This document shows, in pieces, positions 16,476 to 27,001 of a stretch of DNA of 64,000 nt. The stretch spans positions 1-64,000 of the forward strand of contig CAKQWA010000010.1 of assembly GCA_934277945.1 (NCBI GenBank), written 5' to 3'. The DNA comes from an uncultured Alphaproteobacteria bacterium (GTDB taxonomy: Bacteria; Pseudomonadota; Alphaproteobacteria; CAAGCB01; CAG-977). Numbering within the stretch: position 1 is the stretch's first letter; each line of letters begins with the position of its first letter. The notes below the pieces were generated by a model. It saw nothing but the letters and a program-made list of their open reading frames with translations. It searched no databases and was not told where the DNA came from. The translations under genes and the position numbers were made by a program.

Positions 16476-17281
16476 CCGCGCGCCTGTTCGTCATCGAGGG
16501 CACGGCGGCTTCGGGCAAAAGCGCGACGGCGAAATTCGTCGCCGATTGCCTGCGTCTGAAAGGGCGGCGCGTCGTTTGCATCGACGAGGGTTCAAACGCA
16601 AACCCCGCCGATTACGAAGCGCACGCCTTTTTGAACGACGCGGCTTTAACGCACTTTACGGATTTTGAAAAACAGCAGATTTTCGCGGTCGGCTATCGCG
16701 AATCGGGGGGAATTGCCGCGCCGCTGACGGAATTTTCGGGAGATTTGCTCAAAAAATTGATGCATTTCAAAATCTACGATTTTCTGCCGTGGGAAACGGA
16801 AAAGCCCGTCATGCTGGACAAATGGCGCAAATTCGCGGCGACGGCGAAAACGGACGCGACGTATGTGCTGAATGCCGTCCTGCTGCAAAATCCGTTTTGC
16901 GAAACCATGATGCGCTTCGGATTTCCGCTTGAAACGACGAGGGAATATGTGCGGGAAATCTGTGCCGCCGCCGCCCCGCTCTCCCCCGCCGTCATCTATC
17001 TGCACAACGCGAATATCGGGCAAAGCGTGAAAAACGTCGTGCGGGAACGCGGGAAAAGGTGGCTGAACGCGGTCGTGTCGTACCACGAAAACGGCGCGTT
17101 CGGCAAAAGCGTCGGCGCGAAAGGATTTGACGGCTACATCGCCTGCCTGACGGAACGCCAAAAGCGCGAATTGGAAATCCTGCCGACCCTGCCCGTCGCG
17201 TCGACCGTCATAGAAAACGCCAACGCCGATTGGCAGACCGCGCACGCTCAAATCGCCGCTTTCGTCAACCGAATCGGGTAA
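16472..17281 (+). CDS. P-loop kinase-like protein, unknown substrate
   Basis: The 269-residue protein begins with a Walker A motif in FVIEGTAASGKSATAKF, like nucleoside and small-molecule kinases. VVCIDEG may carry an acidic switch residue. It lacks a recognised family motif beyond the P-loop. It is coupled to the symporter by a 4-bp overlap, so it may act on an imported compound or regulate it. This is inference. Confidence 0.65.
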   Translation: MTARLFVIEGTAASGKSATAKFVADCLRLKGRRVVCIDEGSNANPADYEAHAFLNDAALTHFTDFEKQQIFAVGYRESGGIAAPLTEFSGDLLKKLMHFKIYDFLPWETEKPVMLDKWRKFAATAKTDATYVLNAVLLQNPFCETMMRFGFPLETTREYVREICAAAAPLSPAVIYLHNANIGQSVKNVVRERGKRWLNAVVSYHENGAFGKSVGAKGFDGYIACLTERQKRELEILPTLPVASTVIENANADWQTAHAQIAAFVNRIG

Positions 17282-17658
17282 TCAAATCCCGCTTTTTGCT
17301 ACGTAACGCGCGGGCGGACGCTCCTTGAAATGATTGAGCGTCCGGCGATACGCCCGCCGACACGGCAAAAGCGTTTTCCGCGACAAAAAGCACGCGCGCC
17401 GTCATCACTCGCCAATCGCCGCAACAGGTTTGTTTGCGTAAAAATCCGGCGCAATGCAATACCGGAAACGAGCGCAATACCGCCGTTTCCCCGCCGCGCT
17501 CCGTTCCGCCGGATACCAATGCGCCGACGCCGCCTAAACGCCGTCACCCGCAAAACAGTCGCCGCGCTCTTGCGGTGTGTCACGCCTTGCGCGTCCGGAA
17601 CGCCGTCGCTCTCAAAAAACAACCGGCGCGCGCATTCACATTGTTTTACAAAGCGGCT
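17282..17658. other. Gene-free interval with a hairpin
   Basis: No convincing gene is seen in these 377 bases. A perfect 9-bp stem (CGGACGCTC 17315-17323 with GAGCGTCCG 17336-17344) is enclosed by a second complementary pair, GGGCG and CGCCC. There is no T tract, so it is not a clear terminator. The rest reads as GC-rich sequence with short open frames in several directions and may be decayed coding DNA. Confidence 0.5.
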
Positions 17659-20436
17659 TTAAGCTTTTTTCAGGTACTTTTTCAAGTATTGTCCCGTGTA
17701 GCTTTGCCGACATTCCGCCACACGTTCGGGCGTGCCCGCAACGACGATTTCACCGCCGCCGTCGCCGCCCTCGCGTCCCAAATCAATGATGTAGTCCGCC
17801 GTTTTAATGACTTCCAGATTGTGTTCTATGACGACGACCGTATTGCCCTGATCGACCAGTTTATGCAGAACTTCAAGCAATTTCGCGACGTCCTCAAAGT
17901 GCAGACCCGTCGTCGGTTCGTCCAAGATGTACAGCGTTTTGCCCGTCGCGCGCTTGGAGAGTTCCTTTGACAATTTGACACGCTGGGCTTCGCCGCCCGA
18001 CAGCGTCGTCGCCGACTGCCCCAGCCGGACATAGCCCAAGCCGACCGCTTGCAGCAATTTCAATTTGTCGCGCACGCTCGGCACGGCGTCAAAGAATTTC
18101 ACCGCGTCGTCAACCGTCATTTCCAGCACGTCGGCGATGGATTTGCCGCGATATTTGACTTCCAGCGTTTCGCGGTTGTAGCGTTTGCCCTTACATTCGT
18201 CGCACGTCACATAAACGTCGGGCAAAAAATGCATTTCGATTTTCATTACGCCGTCGCCCTGACACGCTTCGCACCGTCCGTTTTTCACGTTGAACGAAAA
18301 GCGTCCCGCTTTGTAGCCGCGCAGTTTCGCTTCGGGCGTTTGCGCGAACAATTCGCGGATGAACGAAAACACGCCCGTATACGTTGCGGGATTGCTTCGC
18401 GGCGTGCGTCCGATCGGCGATTGGTCGATGTCGATCACCTTGTCGATGTTTTCAAGTCCCGCGATATCTTTGCAATGCCCCGCGTACAGCCGCGTTCCGT
18501 TGAGCCTTTTCGCCAGATTTTTGTACAGCGTTTCAATGACAAGCGACGATTTGCCGCCGCCCGAAACGCCCGTGACGCACGTCAGCGTGCCGAGAGGAAA
18601 ATCGACCGTGATGTTTTTCAGATTGTTTGTCGTCGCGCCGATGACGGTCAGTTTTTTGCCGTTTCCCTTGCGTCTTGTTTCGGGCACGGCGATTTTGCGC
18701 TTGCCGGACAGATACAGCCCCGTCAGGCTTTCGGGATTTTTCTCCAATTCCTTTGCCGAGCCGACGGCGACGACGTTTCCGCCGTTCGTCCCCGCGCCTT
18801 TGCCCATATCGACGATTAAATCGGCGGCGCGCATTGTGTCCTCGTCGTGTTCGACAACGACGACGGTGTTGCCCAAATCGCGCAGATGAAACAGCGTTTG
18901 CAGCAGTTTGTCGTTGTCGCGCTGATGCAGCCCTATCGACGGTTCGTCAAGCACATACAGCACGCCCGTCAAGCCCGACCCGATTTGCGACGCCAGACGG
19001 ATGCGCTGGCTTTCCCCGCCGGACAGCGTGCCGGACGAGCGCGCCAAAGACAGATACCCCAGCCCGACGTTGTTTAAAAAGCGCAGACGTTCCGCCGTTT
19101 CAGCGATAATCCGCCGTCCGATTTCGCGTTTTTGCGGCGCGAGTTTGTCCGTCAGCGCCGTAAACCAGTCGTAAGCCTGCGCAATCGACATATTCGTCAC
19201 GTCGGCGATGTCCAGCCCGTCGATTTTGACCGCCAGCGCTTCGGGACGCAACCGCTTGCCCCCGCACGCCGCGCACGGCGAATTGTTCTGGTAATGCGTG
19301 ATTTCTTCGCGCATCCATTCGGAATCCGTCTGCAAATAACGGCGTTCCATGTTCGGAATGACCCCCTCGAACCCGTGAGAGCCGTACAAAATCCCCTTTT
19401 TGACATCTTCGGGCAAATCGCGCCAAGGCGTGTTCAAATCGACGTTGAAATGGCGGCAGACGTGCATCACCGCCTGTTCGTGCCACGGATACAAATCGCC
19501 GGACGCGCTTGTCCACGGCGCAATCGCTCCTTTCGCCAGCGTTTTGGAATCATCCGGAATGACCAAAGCCGCGTCAATGTACAATTTCACGCCCAAGCCT
19601 TCGCACACGGGACAAAAGCCGTGCGGATTGTTGAACGAAAACAGGCGCGGTTCGATTTCTTCAATCGTAAACCCGCTGACAGGACAGGAATAGCGCGACG
19701 ACAAGAGCGTTTCCTCGTTCGTGACGGCGTTCTGCACGACTGCCAGTCCGTCGGAAAGCCCCAAAGCCGTTTCAAACGAATCCGCCAAGCGCGATTCGAT
19801 GCCCGCTTTGACGACCAGACGGTCGACGACGACGGCGATGTCGTGTTTTAAATTCTTGTTGAGTTCCGGCGTTTCCTCGATATCGTACACCGTGCCGTCG
19901 ATTTTAACGCGCTGAAAGCCCTTTTTTTGAAATTCCCTGATTTCCTTTTTGTATTCGCCTTTGCGCGCGCGCACGACGGGAGCCAGAAGCATCAGTTTCG
20001 TCCCCTCCGGAAACGCCATGACGCGATCAACCATTTGCGACACGGACAGGCTTTCAATGGGCAGTCCCGTCGCGGGCGAATACGGCACGCCGATGCGCGC
20101 CCACAGCAAGCGCATATAATCGTAAATTTCCGTCACCGTGCCGACAATGGACCGCGGATTGTGCGACGTCGTTTTCTGCTCGATTGAAATGGCGGGAGCA
20201 AGCCCCTCGATCAAATCGACGTCGGGCTTTTTCATCAAATCGACGAACTGGCGGGCGTACGCGGACAGACTTTCGACATAGCGGCGCTGACCCTCGGCGT
20301 ACAGCGTGTCGAACGCCAAAGACGATTTGCCCGACCCCGACAGCCCCGTCACAACGACCAGTTTGTTTTTGGGAATGTCAACGTCGACGTCTTTTAAATT
20401 ATGCTCTCTGGCGCCGCGAATCTTGATGCTGTCCAT
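17659..20436 (-). CDS. uvrA: Excinuclease ABC subunit A
   Basis: This 925-residue DNA-damage recognition ATPase of nucleotide excision repair partners UvrB. It has two ABC modules: Walker [15 protein letters not shown] near residue 32 and [13 protein letters not shown] near 625, with signatures [15 protein letters not shown] and [14 protein letters not shown]. Zinc-binding Cys pairs are [25 protein letters not shown] and CDECKGKRY. Length is slightly short of the 940-960 typical. AAAGGAG precedes the start. Confidence 0.97.
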   Translation of the reverse strand: MDSIKIRGAREHNLKDVDVDIPKNKLVVVTGLSGSGKSSLAFDTLYAEGQRRYVESLSAYARQFVDLMKKPDVDLIEGLAPAISIEQKTTSHNPRSIVGTVTEIYDYMRLLWARIGVPYSPATGLPIESLSVSQMVDRVMAFPEGTKLMLLAPVVRARKGEYKKEIREFQKKGFQRVKIDGTVYDIEETPELNKNLKHDIAVVVDRLVVKAGIESRLADSFETALGLSDGLAVVQNAVTNEETLLSSRYSCPVSGFTIEEIEPRLFSFNNPHGFCPVCEGLGVKLYIDAALVIPDDSKTLAKGAIAPWTSASGDLYPWHEQAVMHVCRHFNVDLNTPWRDLPEDVKKGILYGSHGFEGVIPNMERRYLQTDSEWMREEITHYQNNSPCAACGGKRLRPEALAVKIDGLDIADVTNMSIAQAYDWFTALTDKLAPQKREIGRRIIAETAERLRFLNNVGLGYLSLARSSGTLSGGESQRIRLASQIGSGLTGVLYVLDEPSIGLHQRDNDKLLQTLFHLRDLGNTVVVVEHDEDTMRAADLIVDMGKGAGTNGGNVVAVGSAKELEKNPESLTGLYLSGKRKIAVPETRRKGNGKKLTVIGATTNNLKNITVDFPLGTLTCVTGVSGGGKSSLVIETLYKNLAKRLNGTRLYAGHCKDIAGLENIDKVIDIDQSPIGRTPRSNPATYTGVFSFIRELFAQTPEAKLRGYKAGRFSFNVKNGRCEACQGDGVMKIEMHFLPDVYVTCDECKGKRYNRETLEVKYRGKSIADVLEMTVDDAVKFFDAVPSVRDKLKLLQAVGLGYVRLGQSATTLSGGEAQRVKLSKELSKRATGKTLYILDEPTTGLHFEDVAKLLEVLHKLVDQGNTVVVIEHNLEVIKTADYIIDLGREGGDGGGEIVVAGTPERVAECRQSYTGQYLKKYLKKA

Positions 20437-20515
20437 TGATTTTCTCCTTTGAGAAAAAGAGAATAAAACAAGAACGTTGAAATTGCAATATCAACTTGAA
20501 GCGCGGCGCGGATTT

Positions 20516-21019
20516 TTATTCGCCCTGAATTTGCGTCGGCGGCGCGCTTTCCTGCACCACCTGTTCGCCCGACCCTTGCGGCGCGGGGCAGATGCGGCGT
20601 TTATTCTTGAAGATGTAATTGAAGCAGCGGTTGTCCTCCTGCTGCTGAATCGCTTTGAACGTGTCGACGAACTGCGGAATGGAGCGCATGGCGCGGTCGA
20701 ACGAATAATTCGGGTAGCGGCGGCAGAAATCGTATATTTCTTTAAGCAGGGCGGTTTCGTCGTCTTTCATCGCCCAGCCGATCAAGCGTCCCTGAAACAC
20801 GTCCTGCAACGCGGCGGCGTATCCGCGCACCATGGCGAGAATGGAAACGACCTCCTGCACGTCCTGCGGCGACGGATCGGCGTTTTTCAGCACGACTTTC
20901 ACATAACTGTCGGTGAAATTCAGGCACATCAGCCCGCTGTTCTGCTGGGCGTTCGCGGCGGGCGCGGCGGCGAATACGGCGAAAACGAAAGCGCAAAGAA
21001 AATGTTTCAAACGCGTCAT
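20516..21019 (-). CDS. Secreted hypothetical protein
   Basis: A 167-residue product with a signal peptide (about 1-24, AAPAANA cleavage region). The mature part has four Cys (GLMCLNF, YDFCRRYPN, NRCFNY, RRICPAP) that could form two disulfides, which suits a periplasmic protein. The VRGYAAALQDVFQGRLIGW stretch recalls Rap1a-like periplasmic domains, but I do not assign the family. The C-terminus is Gln/Pro-rich. Confidence 0.75.
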   Translation of the reverse strand: MTRLKHFLCAFVFAVFAAAPAANAQQNSGLMCLNFTDSYVKVVLKNADPSPQDVQEVVSILAMVRGYAAALQDVFQGRLIGWAMKDDETALLKEIYDFCRRYPNYSFDRAMRSIPQFVDTFKAIQQQEDNRCFNYIFKNKRRICPAPQGSGEQVVQESAPPTQIQGE

Positions 21020-21116
21020 GGCTTCATCCTTTGAAAAATAAATTTATTTCATCATAGCGTTACATTCCAAAAAATGATATCTTTATTATCGTCATTTTAC
21101 GGAATTGGTGGAAAAT

Positions 21117-21941
21117 ATGGCGTCAAGTGTCACTTTTTTAGGTGTGCGGGGAAGTTATCCCTGCCCCGATCCCGATAAAATCGTTTACGGCGGCAACACC
21201 GCCTGCGTCGAAGTCCGCTTTGACGGCCACCTGATTTGCATCGACGCCGGCACGGGCATCAAGGCGCTGCACCGAAAACTCTGCCTTGAACGGATTTACG
21301 ATTTTCACACGTTCATTTCGCATCTGCATTGGGATCACGTCAGCGGACTGCCGACGTTTCTGGCAAGCCTCGACGGGCGTTTTTCCATGCACATTTACGC
21401 GGGACTGCAACCCGATCAGCCGCATCTGCGCGACGTTATGGCGGATTTGATGAAATCGCCGTTCTTCCCCGTTCCCGTGTCGACCGTGCGCGCGAAACTG
21501 TCCTACAACGACTTCACCCCCGGCAACGAATTCGTGCTTTTGAACGGCGCGATTCGCGTGCAGACGGCGGCGCTCAACCACCCGAACGGCGCGACGGGGT
21601 ACGCTTTCACCTACAAGGGCAAAAGGGTCGCGTACATTTCCGACACCGAGCATTTCCCGCAAGAACCCGACCCGAACGTTTTGAAACTGATGCAGAACGC
21701 GGATTTGGCGATTTACGACGCGGCGTACACGAACGACGAATACGCGCGCTTCGCCGGCTGGGGACATTCGACGTGGGAAGTCGGGGTCGATTTGGCGCAA
21801 AGGGCGAAAGTCAAAAAACTGGCGTTGTTCCACCACGCGCCCGACCACAGCGATTCGTTTTTGGCGGATATTGAAAAAAGCGCCCGAAAGGTCTTTCCGA
21901 ACGCTTTTGCCGCCAAAGAAAACACCACGATAATTTTATGA
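21117..21941 (+). CDS. MBL-fold metallo-hydrolase
   Basis: Start set at ATG 21117 (a TTG 12 bases upstream is possible); 274 residues. The protein has the metallo-beta-lactamase motif SHLHWDH (residues 68-74), plus GVRGSYPCPDP, ALNHPNGATGY (metal His), YISDTEH (bridging Asp) and LFHHAPDHSD. These match the group of MBL proteins with phosphodiesterase-like activity (PhnP/ElaC relatives or cyclic phosphodiesterases). Substrate unknown. Its 3' end overlaps that of the convergent membrane-protein gene by 6 bp. Confidence 0.85.
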   Translation: MASSVTFLGVRGSYPCPDPDKIVYGGNTACVEVRFDGHLICIDAGTGIKALHRKLCLERIYDFHTFISHLHWDHVSGLPTFLASLDGRFSMHIYAGLQPDQPHLRDVMADLMKSPFFPVPVSTVRAKLSYNDFTPGNEFVLLNGAIRVQTAALNHPNGATGYAFTYKGKRVAYISDTEHFPQEPDPNVLKLMQNADLAIYDAAYTNDEYARFAGWGHSTWEVGVDLAQRAKVKKLALFHHAPDHSDSFLADIEKSARKVFPNAFAAKENTTIIL

Positions 21942-22517
21942 TTTCTTTTTGGATTTTTTGTCCGAAGACGCGCGCTGTTCCTGAAATTCGATGCGCAAAG
22001 TGGCTTGCAGTTGGGACACGCCCGCGCCCAAAATGTTGAACACGGTGCAGCAGTTCCACAGATTGATTTGATACGGCTCCAAATGCTTGAACAATCCGCT
22101 GCCGACGACGGTGGCGACAATGGCGAACGAAATCATCATGTCGACCGCTTCGCCGATTTCTTCGCGCAGGGTGAAGCACCGCATTTTCGCGTTGATAATC
22201 GCCAGCGTGCAGACGGGCATATAGCGTTTGCCCCTGAAAAACACGCCGAACAGGTTGATCAGATGCACGCACATATCCGCCCAGCCGAGAACGAAAAACA
22301 GCGAGCCCGCCACGCGCGCGACGGGGCTTTGCGGAAACATATTCCAGATAATCAGTCCCGCGAAAATCTTGTATCCCACAAAAGGCAGTCCGACGATCAG
22401 TTCGGAACACAGAAACGACAGGTTTTTTTTCACATATTTCCAGCGGGGCGGATTTTTTTTCACCACTTCGACGACGGAGCCGACGCCGTCTTTGATTTTT
22501 TCTTTTATTTCTTCCAT
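21936..22517 (-). CDS. Hypothetical inner-membrane protein
   Basis: A 193-residue protein with an N-terminal Lys-rich amphipathic part and about four hydrophobic segments (around residues 38-60, 64-88, 125-145 and 150-170). The C-terminal tail is highly basic (SDKKSKKKS). No known family recognised. It is monocistronic and convergent with the metallo-hydrolase gene. Confidence 0.7.
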   Translation of the reverse strand: MEEIKEKIKDGVGSVVEVVKKNPPRWKYVKKNLSFLCSELIVGLPFVGYKIFAGLIIWNMFPQSPVARVAGSLFFVLGWADMCVHLINLFGVFFRGKRYMPVCTLAIINAKMRCFTLREEIGEAVDMMISFAIVATVVGSGLFKHLEPYQINLWNCCTVFNILGAGVSQLQATLRIEFQEQRASSDKKSKKKS

Positions 22518-22636
22518 TTCACAATCCCTGTTGCCTGATAGGAAATATCATCTTAAAATATGTGATTTAACAGATTATTAAAACAAGCCTGTTTAAAATT
22601 GCGAAGACATCATTTCAAAGATTGCGCGGTGAATCA

Positions 22637-23377
22637 ATGAATTTTTTCAAGTTTCTGTTTTCAAAGCCCGACGAATCGACCAACGACAAATTGGGGGCGT
22701 ACCCCGAAAAAGTCCACGTCCGCGCCATGCCCGAACGCCGATACCTGAAAACGTCGCGCTCCATGACGCTGCTGTCCGTCGGGCTGATTTGCTCGATGAT
22801 CGTCCTGACGTTCGTCGTTTACCTGATTTCACCGCTTTTGCGCGCCGAACCGATGCTGCTGGCGATTGACAAACGCTTTTACAAACTGGAACCCGTCCAG
22901 CGCAGCGTCGTCGTCGCGAAAGCCAACGATATGCTTTTGGAAACGTACATTCAGGAATACATCAAACTGATGTACACCTGCGTTTCAGACATTGACGCCA
23001 TGAACGAACGCTGGGGCGAAAACAGCCATTTTTACTGGTTCAGCGACCTTGCCATTTACACGAAATTCAGCGAAGGCAGGGAAAAGAAAATCCAGCAGAT
23101 CATCAACGGGCTGACGGTTGAAGTCAAAATTCGCTTTGTTCAGCGCATCATCGGCTTGCTGTGGGTGTGCGAATTCGACACCATCGAACACCGTCCGGAA
23201 GACGAATACCCGACGCGCAAACGCTGGCGCGCCTATCTGGAAGTCGGCTACATTCCGCGCCCCTACCCCAACCACGACGAACGCATTAAAAACGCCATCA
23301 ACTTCCGCGTTTTCAAGTTCTTTGTCGGCTCGCGCGGCATCCACGAAGACGACAAAAACGCGAAATTCATCGACTGA
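22637..23377 (+). CDS. VirB8-like protein (orphan)
   Basis: Start chosen at ATG 22637 (a TTG 15 bases upstream is the alternative); 246 residues. One transmembrane helix (about 43-65) follows a short cytoplasmic tail. The periplasmic part resembles the NTF2-like domain of VirB8: a helix with ETYIQEYIKLMY, then RFVQRIIGLLWVCEFDTIEH, and RWRAYLEVGYIPR with INFRVFKFFVGSRGI at the end. VirB8 is an assembly factor of type IV secretion. No other virB gene is adjacent; such systems are often scattered in intracellular alphaproteobacteria. Assignment rests on pattern, not on a search. Confidence 0.7.
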   Translation: MNFFKFLFSKPDESTNDKLGAYPEKVHVRAMPERRYLKTSRSMTLLSVGLICSMIVLTFVVYLISPLLRAEPMLLAIDKRFYKLEPVQRSVVVAKANDMLLETYIQEYIKLMYTCVSDIDAMNERWGENSHFYWFSDLAIYTKFSEGREKKIQQIINGLTVEVKIRFVQRIIGLLWVCEFDTIEHRPEDEYPTRKRWRAYLEVGYIPRPYPNHDERIKNAINFRVFKFFVGSRGIHEDDKNAKFID

Positions 23378-25195
23378 TCACTTTTTGGCGGCTTCTTCGG
23401 CTTTCAGATTCAATTCCAGCCATTCGGTTTCCTTGCCGTCCAACTGTTGCCGGCTTTGTTCGAGCAAAGCCGCCGTCTGCGCGAATTTTTCCGGATTCGC
23501 CGCGTAAAGCCCCGCGTCGTTCAGCGTTTCCTCCAAGCGTATGATGTCGCTTTCCAAAGCGTCGATTTCGGCGGGAAGCATCTCCAAACGGCGTTTTTCG
23601 TTGTACGACAGGCGCGCGGGCTTGGCGGCGGACGGCGCGCGGACAGGCTCTGTCTTTTTGGCGGATTGTTGGGCTTTTTGAGCCTTTTCTTCCTCGCTTT
23701 GACGGATTTTTTTCAAAACGTCGGAACACGCACCGACATATTCCGTCACACTGCCGTCGCCTTTCATGTAAAGCAGGGACGTCGCGGTGTTGTCCAGAAA
23801 TTCGCGGTCGTGGCTGACAATCAAAACCGTGCCTTTGTACGAATCCAGCAGTTGTTCCAGCAAATCCAGCGTGTCGGTGTCCAAATCGTTCGTCGGTTCG
23901 TCCAGCACCAGAAAATTCGACGGCTTTGTCAGCAAAACCGCCAGAATCAGACGGTTTTTCTCGCCGCCGGACAGCGACGACACGGGCATATTCGCCGCCG
24001 CCTCGTCAAACAGGAAGTCGCGCATATAGGTAAAGACGTGGCGCGCTTCGCCGTTGACAAAGACGTGATCGTTGCCGTCGGGACACAGCGTCTGGCGGAT
24101 TGTTTTCGTCAAATCGAGCGACGCGCGATTCTGGTCGAAGCAGATTTCCTGCAACGTTTTGGAAATCGTCAGACTGCCGCCGTCCGCTTCCAGCCGTCCG
24201 GTCAGCAGTTTTATCAGAGTCGTCTTGCCCGCCCCGTTTTTGCCGATGACGCCGATACGGTCGCCGCGCATGATTCTGATTGAAAAATCTTTCACAACCG
24301 GACGACCGTCAAACGATTTTGAAACGTTTTTGGCTTGAATAATCAACTTCGTGCGAATGTCCGCTTCGCTTGCCGTCATGGAAACGGACCCTTGCGGCTT
24401 TAAGAAATTTTTGCGTTCTTCGCGCAGGGCGATCAGCCGGCGCAAGCGTCCCTGATTGCGTTTGCGGCGCGCGGTCACGCCTTTGTGCAGCCATTGCGTT
24501 TCCGTTTCGATTTTCTTGTTCAGGCGGTATTGCTCGGTTTCGGCGGCGCGCAACAGTTCTTCGCACCAATCGTCGAAATTTTCAAACCCCTTGTCCGAAA
24601 AATGCGTCAAGCCGCGATCCAGCCACACCATTTCCCGCGACGTGTGCTTTAAAAACGCGCGGTCGTGGCTGACGATGACGGCGGCTCCCCTGAATTTTTC
24701 AAGATATTCCTCCAATTTTTCAATCGTGAAAACATCCAGATGATTCGTCGGCTCGTCCAGTAAAACGATGTCCGGATCGCCGATGAACGCGCGCGCCAAA
24801 GCCGCTTTTTTGCGTTCGCCGCCCGACGCGGTCGCGGGGTCGAGAGTGCCGTTCACGTCAAACAAGCCGATGAATTTGTCGACAAGGTACGCGTCCGCCC
24901 CGTCCGCTTCGCCGGAAGCGACAACGTCGCGCAGAGTCGCGAATCCGGTGAAATCGTCGTCCTGCGGCATATAGGCGATTTTCAAATTCGGCTTGACGAA
25001 CGTTTCGGCTTCGTCCGGCGCGACCAGACCGGCGACGACTTTCAACAACGTCGATTTGCCCGCCCCGTTGCGCCCGATCAGGCAAATGCGGTCGTTTTTG
25101 CCGATATACAAGTCCAGCCCGTCGAACAGGCGTTTCGCGCCGAAGCCCAGACAGGCGTTTCTTAACGTGTATACGGGCGCTTGCGCTTGTGCCAT
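23378..25195 (-). CDS. ABC-F family ATPase, Uup-like
   Basis: A 605-residue soluble protein with two ABC domains: Walker A GRNGAGKSTLLKVV near 41 and GKNGAGKTTLIKLL near 318, signatures SGGERKKAALARAF and SLSGGEKNRLILAVLL, and Walker B VLLDEPTNHLD and LVLDEPTNDLD. A linker of about 80 residues separates them, and a C-terminal coiled coil (about 530-605) follows, as in Uup. Uup-type proteins act on DNA junctions or ribosomes. Its stop abuts the end of the VirB8-like gene. Confidence 0.93.
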   Translation of the reverse strand: MAQAQAPVYTLRNACLGFGAKRLFDGLDLYIGKNDRICLIGRNGAGKSTLLKVVAGLVAPDEAETFVKPNLKIAYMPQDDDFTGFATLRDVVASGEADGADAYLVDKFIGLFDVNGTLDPATASGGERKKAALARAFIGDPDIVLLDEPTNHLDVFTIEKLEEYLEKFRGAAVIVSHDRAFLKHTSREMVWLDRGLTHFSDKGFENFDDWCEELLRAAETEQYRLNKKIETETQWLHKGVTARRKRNQGRLRRLIALREERKNFLKPQGSVSMTASEADIRTKLIIQAKNVSKSFDGRPVVKDFSIRIMRGDRIGVIGKNGAGKTTLIKLLTGRLEADGGSLTISKTLQEICFDQNRASLDLTKTIRQTLCPDGNDHVFVNGEARHVFTYMRDFLFDEAAANMPVSSLSGGEKNRLILAVLLTKPSNFLVLDEPTNDLDTDTLDLLEQLLDSYKGTVLIVSHDREFLDNTATSLLYMKGDGSVTEYVGACSDVLKKIRQSEEEKAQKAQQSAKKTEPVRAPSAAKPARLSYNEKRRLEMLPAEIDALESDIIRLEETLNDAGLYAANPEKFAQTAALLEQSRQQLDGKETEWLELNLKAEEAAKK

Positions 25196-25294
25196 TTTAT
25201 CCTCCGCGGCGAATCCCGCCTTTTCAAAAACGAAAATGTGTTGTACTTTGTAACAAATCGCATCGCTTTTGTATATCGAAAAGGACGGAAAATC

Positions 25295-25729
25295 ATGCTG
25301 GTCAAATGCAAAAAATGCCGCAAGGAAATCGATTCAAACACGCCCGTCTGTCCGTACTGCCAAACCAAAAGCCCCGCCGCAAAGCCCAAATCGGGCTGTC
25401 TGATTTTCCTGCTTGCCGTTTTGGTCGCGGGATTGTGGTTTTTGAACGAGGAACGCCCCTACTACGTCGACCGCGACAAAGCGAACTACCGCGCCGCACC
25501 CAAAGGCGACATTCTGGGCTACATGAAGCGCGGCACGCCCGTCCGGTGCCTTAAAGTCGAAAACGGCTGGTGCGAAACGAAAAAGGACGCGCGCACCGTT
25601 TATTTCCCCATGAAAGTCCTGACAAAGAAAAATCCGGCGAAAGCGCCCGATTTGACAACGTTGCCCGCTTTGTCGAAACAGCCGGAAAAATCCGAAAAAA
25701 GTACCGGAAATCAGGCAAAAAACAAATAA
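25295..25729 (+). CDS. Zinc-ribbon membrane protein with SH3-like domain
   Basis: Start at ATG 25295, behind AAGGACGG; 144 residues. The N-terminus is a zinc ribbon (VKCKKCRKEI, VCPYCQTK), followed by one transmembrane segment (about 34-52) and a small domain, YRAAPKGDILGYMKRGTPV ... VENGWCETK, typical of bacterial SH3-like (SH3b) folds that bind peptidoglycan or peptides. The tail is Lys/Pro-rich. Role unknown, probably envelope-associated. Confidence 0.75.
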   Translation: MLVKCKKCRKEIDSNTPVCPYCQTKSPAAKPKSGCLIFLLAVLVAGLWFLNEERPYYVDRDKANYRAAPKGDILGYMKRGTPVRCLKVENGWCETKKDARTVYFPMKVLTKKNPAKAPDLTTLPALSKQPEKSEKSTGNQAKNK

Positions 25730-25807
25730 AACCGTTCCGCGCGGCTTGACCTTTTGAAAGACGGTGTGCTACCTTTGTCGACACAATCATCACAAAGGAG
25801 ATAAAAA

Positions 25808-26293
25808 ATGCTTTTCCGTCGGGAAATTTTCAAAAACGACGTCCCCGTCATCCGCGCCATTCTCGCTTCGACAGGATTTTTCGACGCCGCGCCCGATGAA
25901 ATCGATTCCGCCGAAGCGTTGGCGCACGAAGCGCTGACCAAAGGCAATTCGACGGAAAATTATTCGTTCATCTTCTTGGAACAAGACGGCGAAACGCTCG
26001 GCTTTTCGTGCTTCGGACGCGCGCCGTGCGCCCTGTCGTCGTACGAAATCTACTGGCTGGCGGTGCATAACGATCATCGCGGCAAAGGCTTGGGCAAACT
26101 GATTTTGAACGAAGTGTTGGGCATCGTCAAAAACGCGGGCGCGACAAAACTGATTTTAAAAACGGCGGGACGCGATTTGTATATCCCGACGCAGAAATTC
26201 TATCAGTCCTACGGCTTTAAGGAAGAAGCGCGCCTGAAAAATTTTTACGCCATGGGCGACGACTGCCTGATTTATTCCATGGATTTCGCATAA
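25808..26293 (+). CDS. GNAT-family N-acetyltransferase
   Basis: The 161-residue protein shows the acetyl-CoA loop DHRGKGLGKLILNEVL and the later FYQSYGFKEEARLKNFY, both typical of GNAT. A strong AAAGGAG ribosome site precedes the ATG, and TTGACC with TACCTT, 18 bp apart (25746-25775), may be its promoter. Substrate unknown. Confidence 0.88.
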   Translation: MLFRREIFKNDVPVIRAILASTGFFDAAPDEIDSAEALAHEALTKGNSTENYSFIFLEQDGETLGFSCFGRAPCALSSYEIYWLAVHNDHRGKGLGKLILNEVLGIVKNAGATKLILKTAGRDLYIPTQKFYQSYGFKEEARLKNFYAMGDDCLIYSMDFA

Positions 26294-26345
26294 CCGGAAA
26301 ACGTCAGCCGGCGGCAATTCCGTCAACGTTTTTTGAAACGATTTT

Positions 26346-26894
26346 TTAAAACTCACCGGCGGGCATTTGCGCGGCGGGGACGGGTTCGCGCGGCGGCGCG
26401 GCATATGCGCCGATTTGCTTTTCAAAGTATTCGATGTCGTGCCATTTCCCGCCTTTGAATCCGACATTGCGAAACACGCCGACGGAGCGAAATCCCGTCT
26501 TTAAGTGCATATTTTTGCTTTTGACGTTTTCGCCCGTAACCGCGCTGTACAGATTGACGACGCCCTGCCACGCCGGAACGTCCGTCACAATCGCGCTTAA
26601 AACGCGCCCGATTCCTCTTAACGCGTGATTTTTATCGACGTACACGGACAACTCGGCGTCCCAAGCGTACGCCGCCCGTTCGTGATAGCGGTGCGCGTAG
26701 GCGTATCCGGCAATCCGCCCGTCCAATTCGCACACCGGATACGGATAAAACGCGCCGATGCCCGCCATGCGCCGCCTGAATTCGTCCGGAGACGGCGCAA
26801 CGTATTCAAAAGAAATCGGCAAAGAAATGTACTGCGCGTAAATTTCAGACAAAGCAGCCGCGTCGTCAAGAGCGGCAAAGCGAATTTTCATCAT
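26346..26894 (-). CDS. GNAT N-acetyltransferase, phosphinothricin-acetyltransferase-like
   Basis: A 182-residue protein starting MMKIRFAALDDAAALSEIYAQY, with core DDAAALSEIYAQYI typical of the Pat/YncA group. AYAHRYHERAAYAWDAELSVYV and FRSVGVFRNVGFKGGKWHD are hallmarks (cores YHERAAYAWDAELSVYV and NVGFKGGKWHD). Such enzymes acetylate glufosinate-like compounds or methionine sulfone. It carries a Pro/Ala-rich tail. It is the last core gene before the integrated element. Confidence 0.88.
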   Translation of the reverse strand: MMKIRFAALDDAAALSEIYAQYISLPISFEYVAPSPDEFRRRMAGIGAFYPYPVCELDGRIAGYAYAHRYHERAAYAWDAELSVYVDKNHALRGIGRVLSAIVTDVPAWQGVVNLYSAVTGENVKSKNMHLKTGFRSVGVFRNVGFKGGKWHDIEYFEKQIGAYAAPPREPVPAAQMPAGEF

Positions 26895-27001
26895 CCCGTC
26901 AAACCTCGAAAGCCAAAAAACTCCGGATAAAAACGCACAAAAAAACTTTGGCGCGCGCCCTCTTACCGCCGGAGCGTTCCGCCCCTTGCGCGTCCGAATA
27001 T

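Noticed and set aside
17282..17658. Small genes in the symporter-uvrA interval
   Set aside because: Several short frames exist on both strands, but none has a ribosome site, a motif or consistent codon use.
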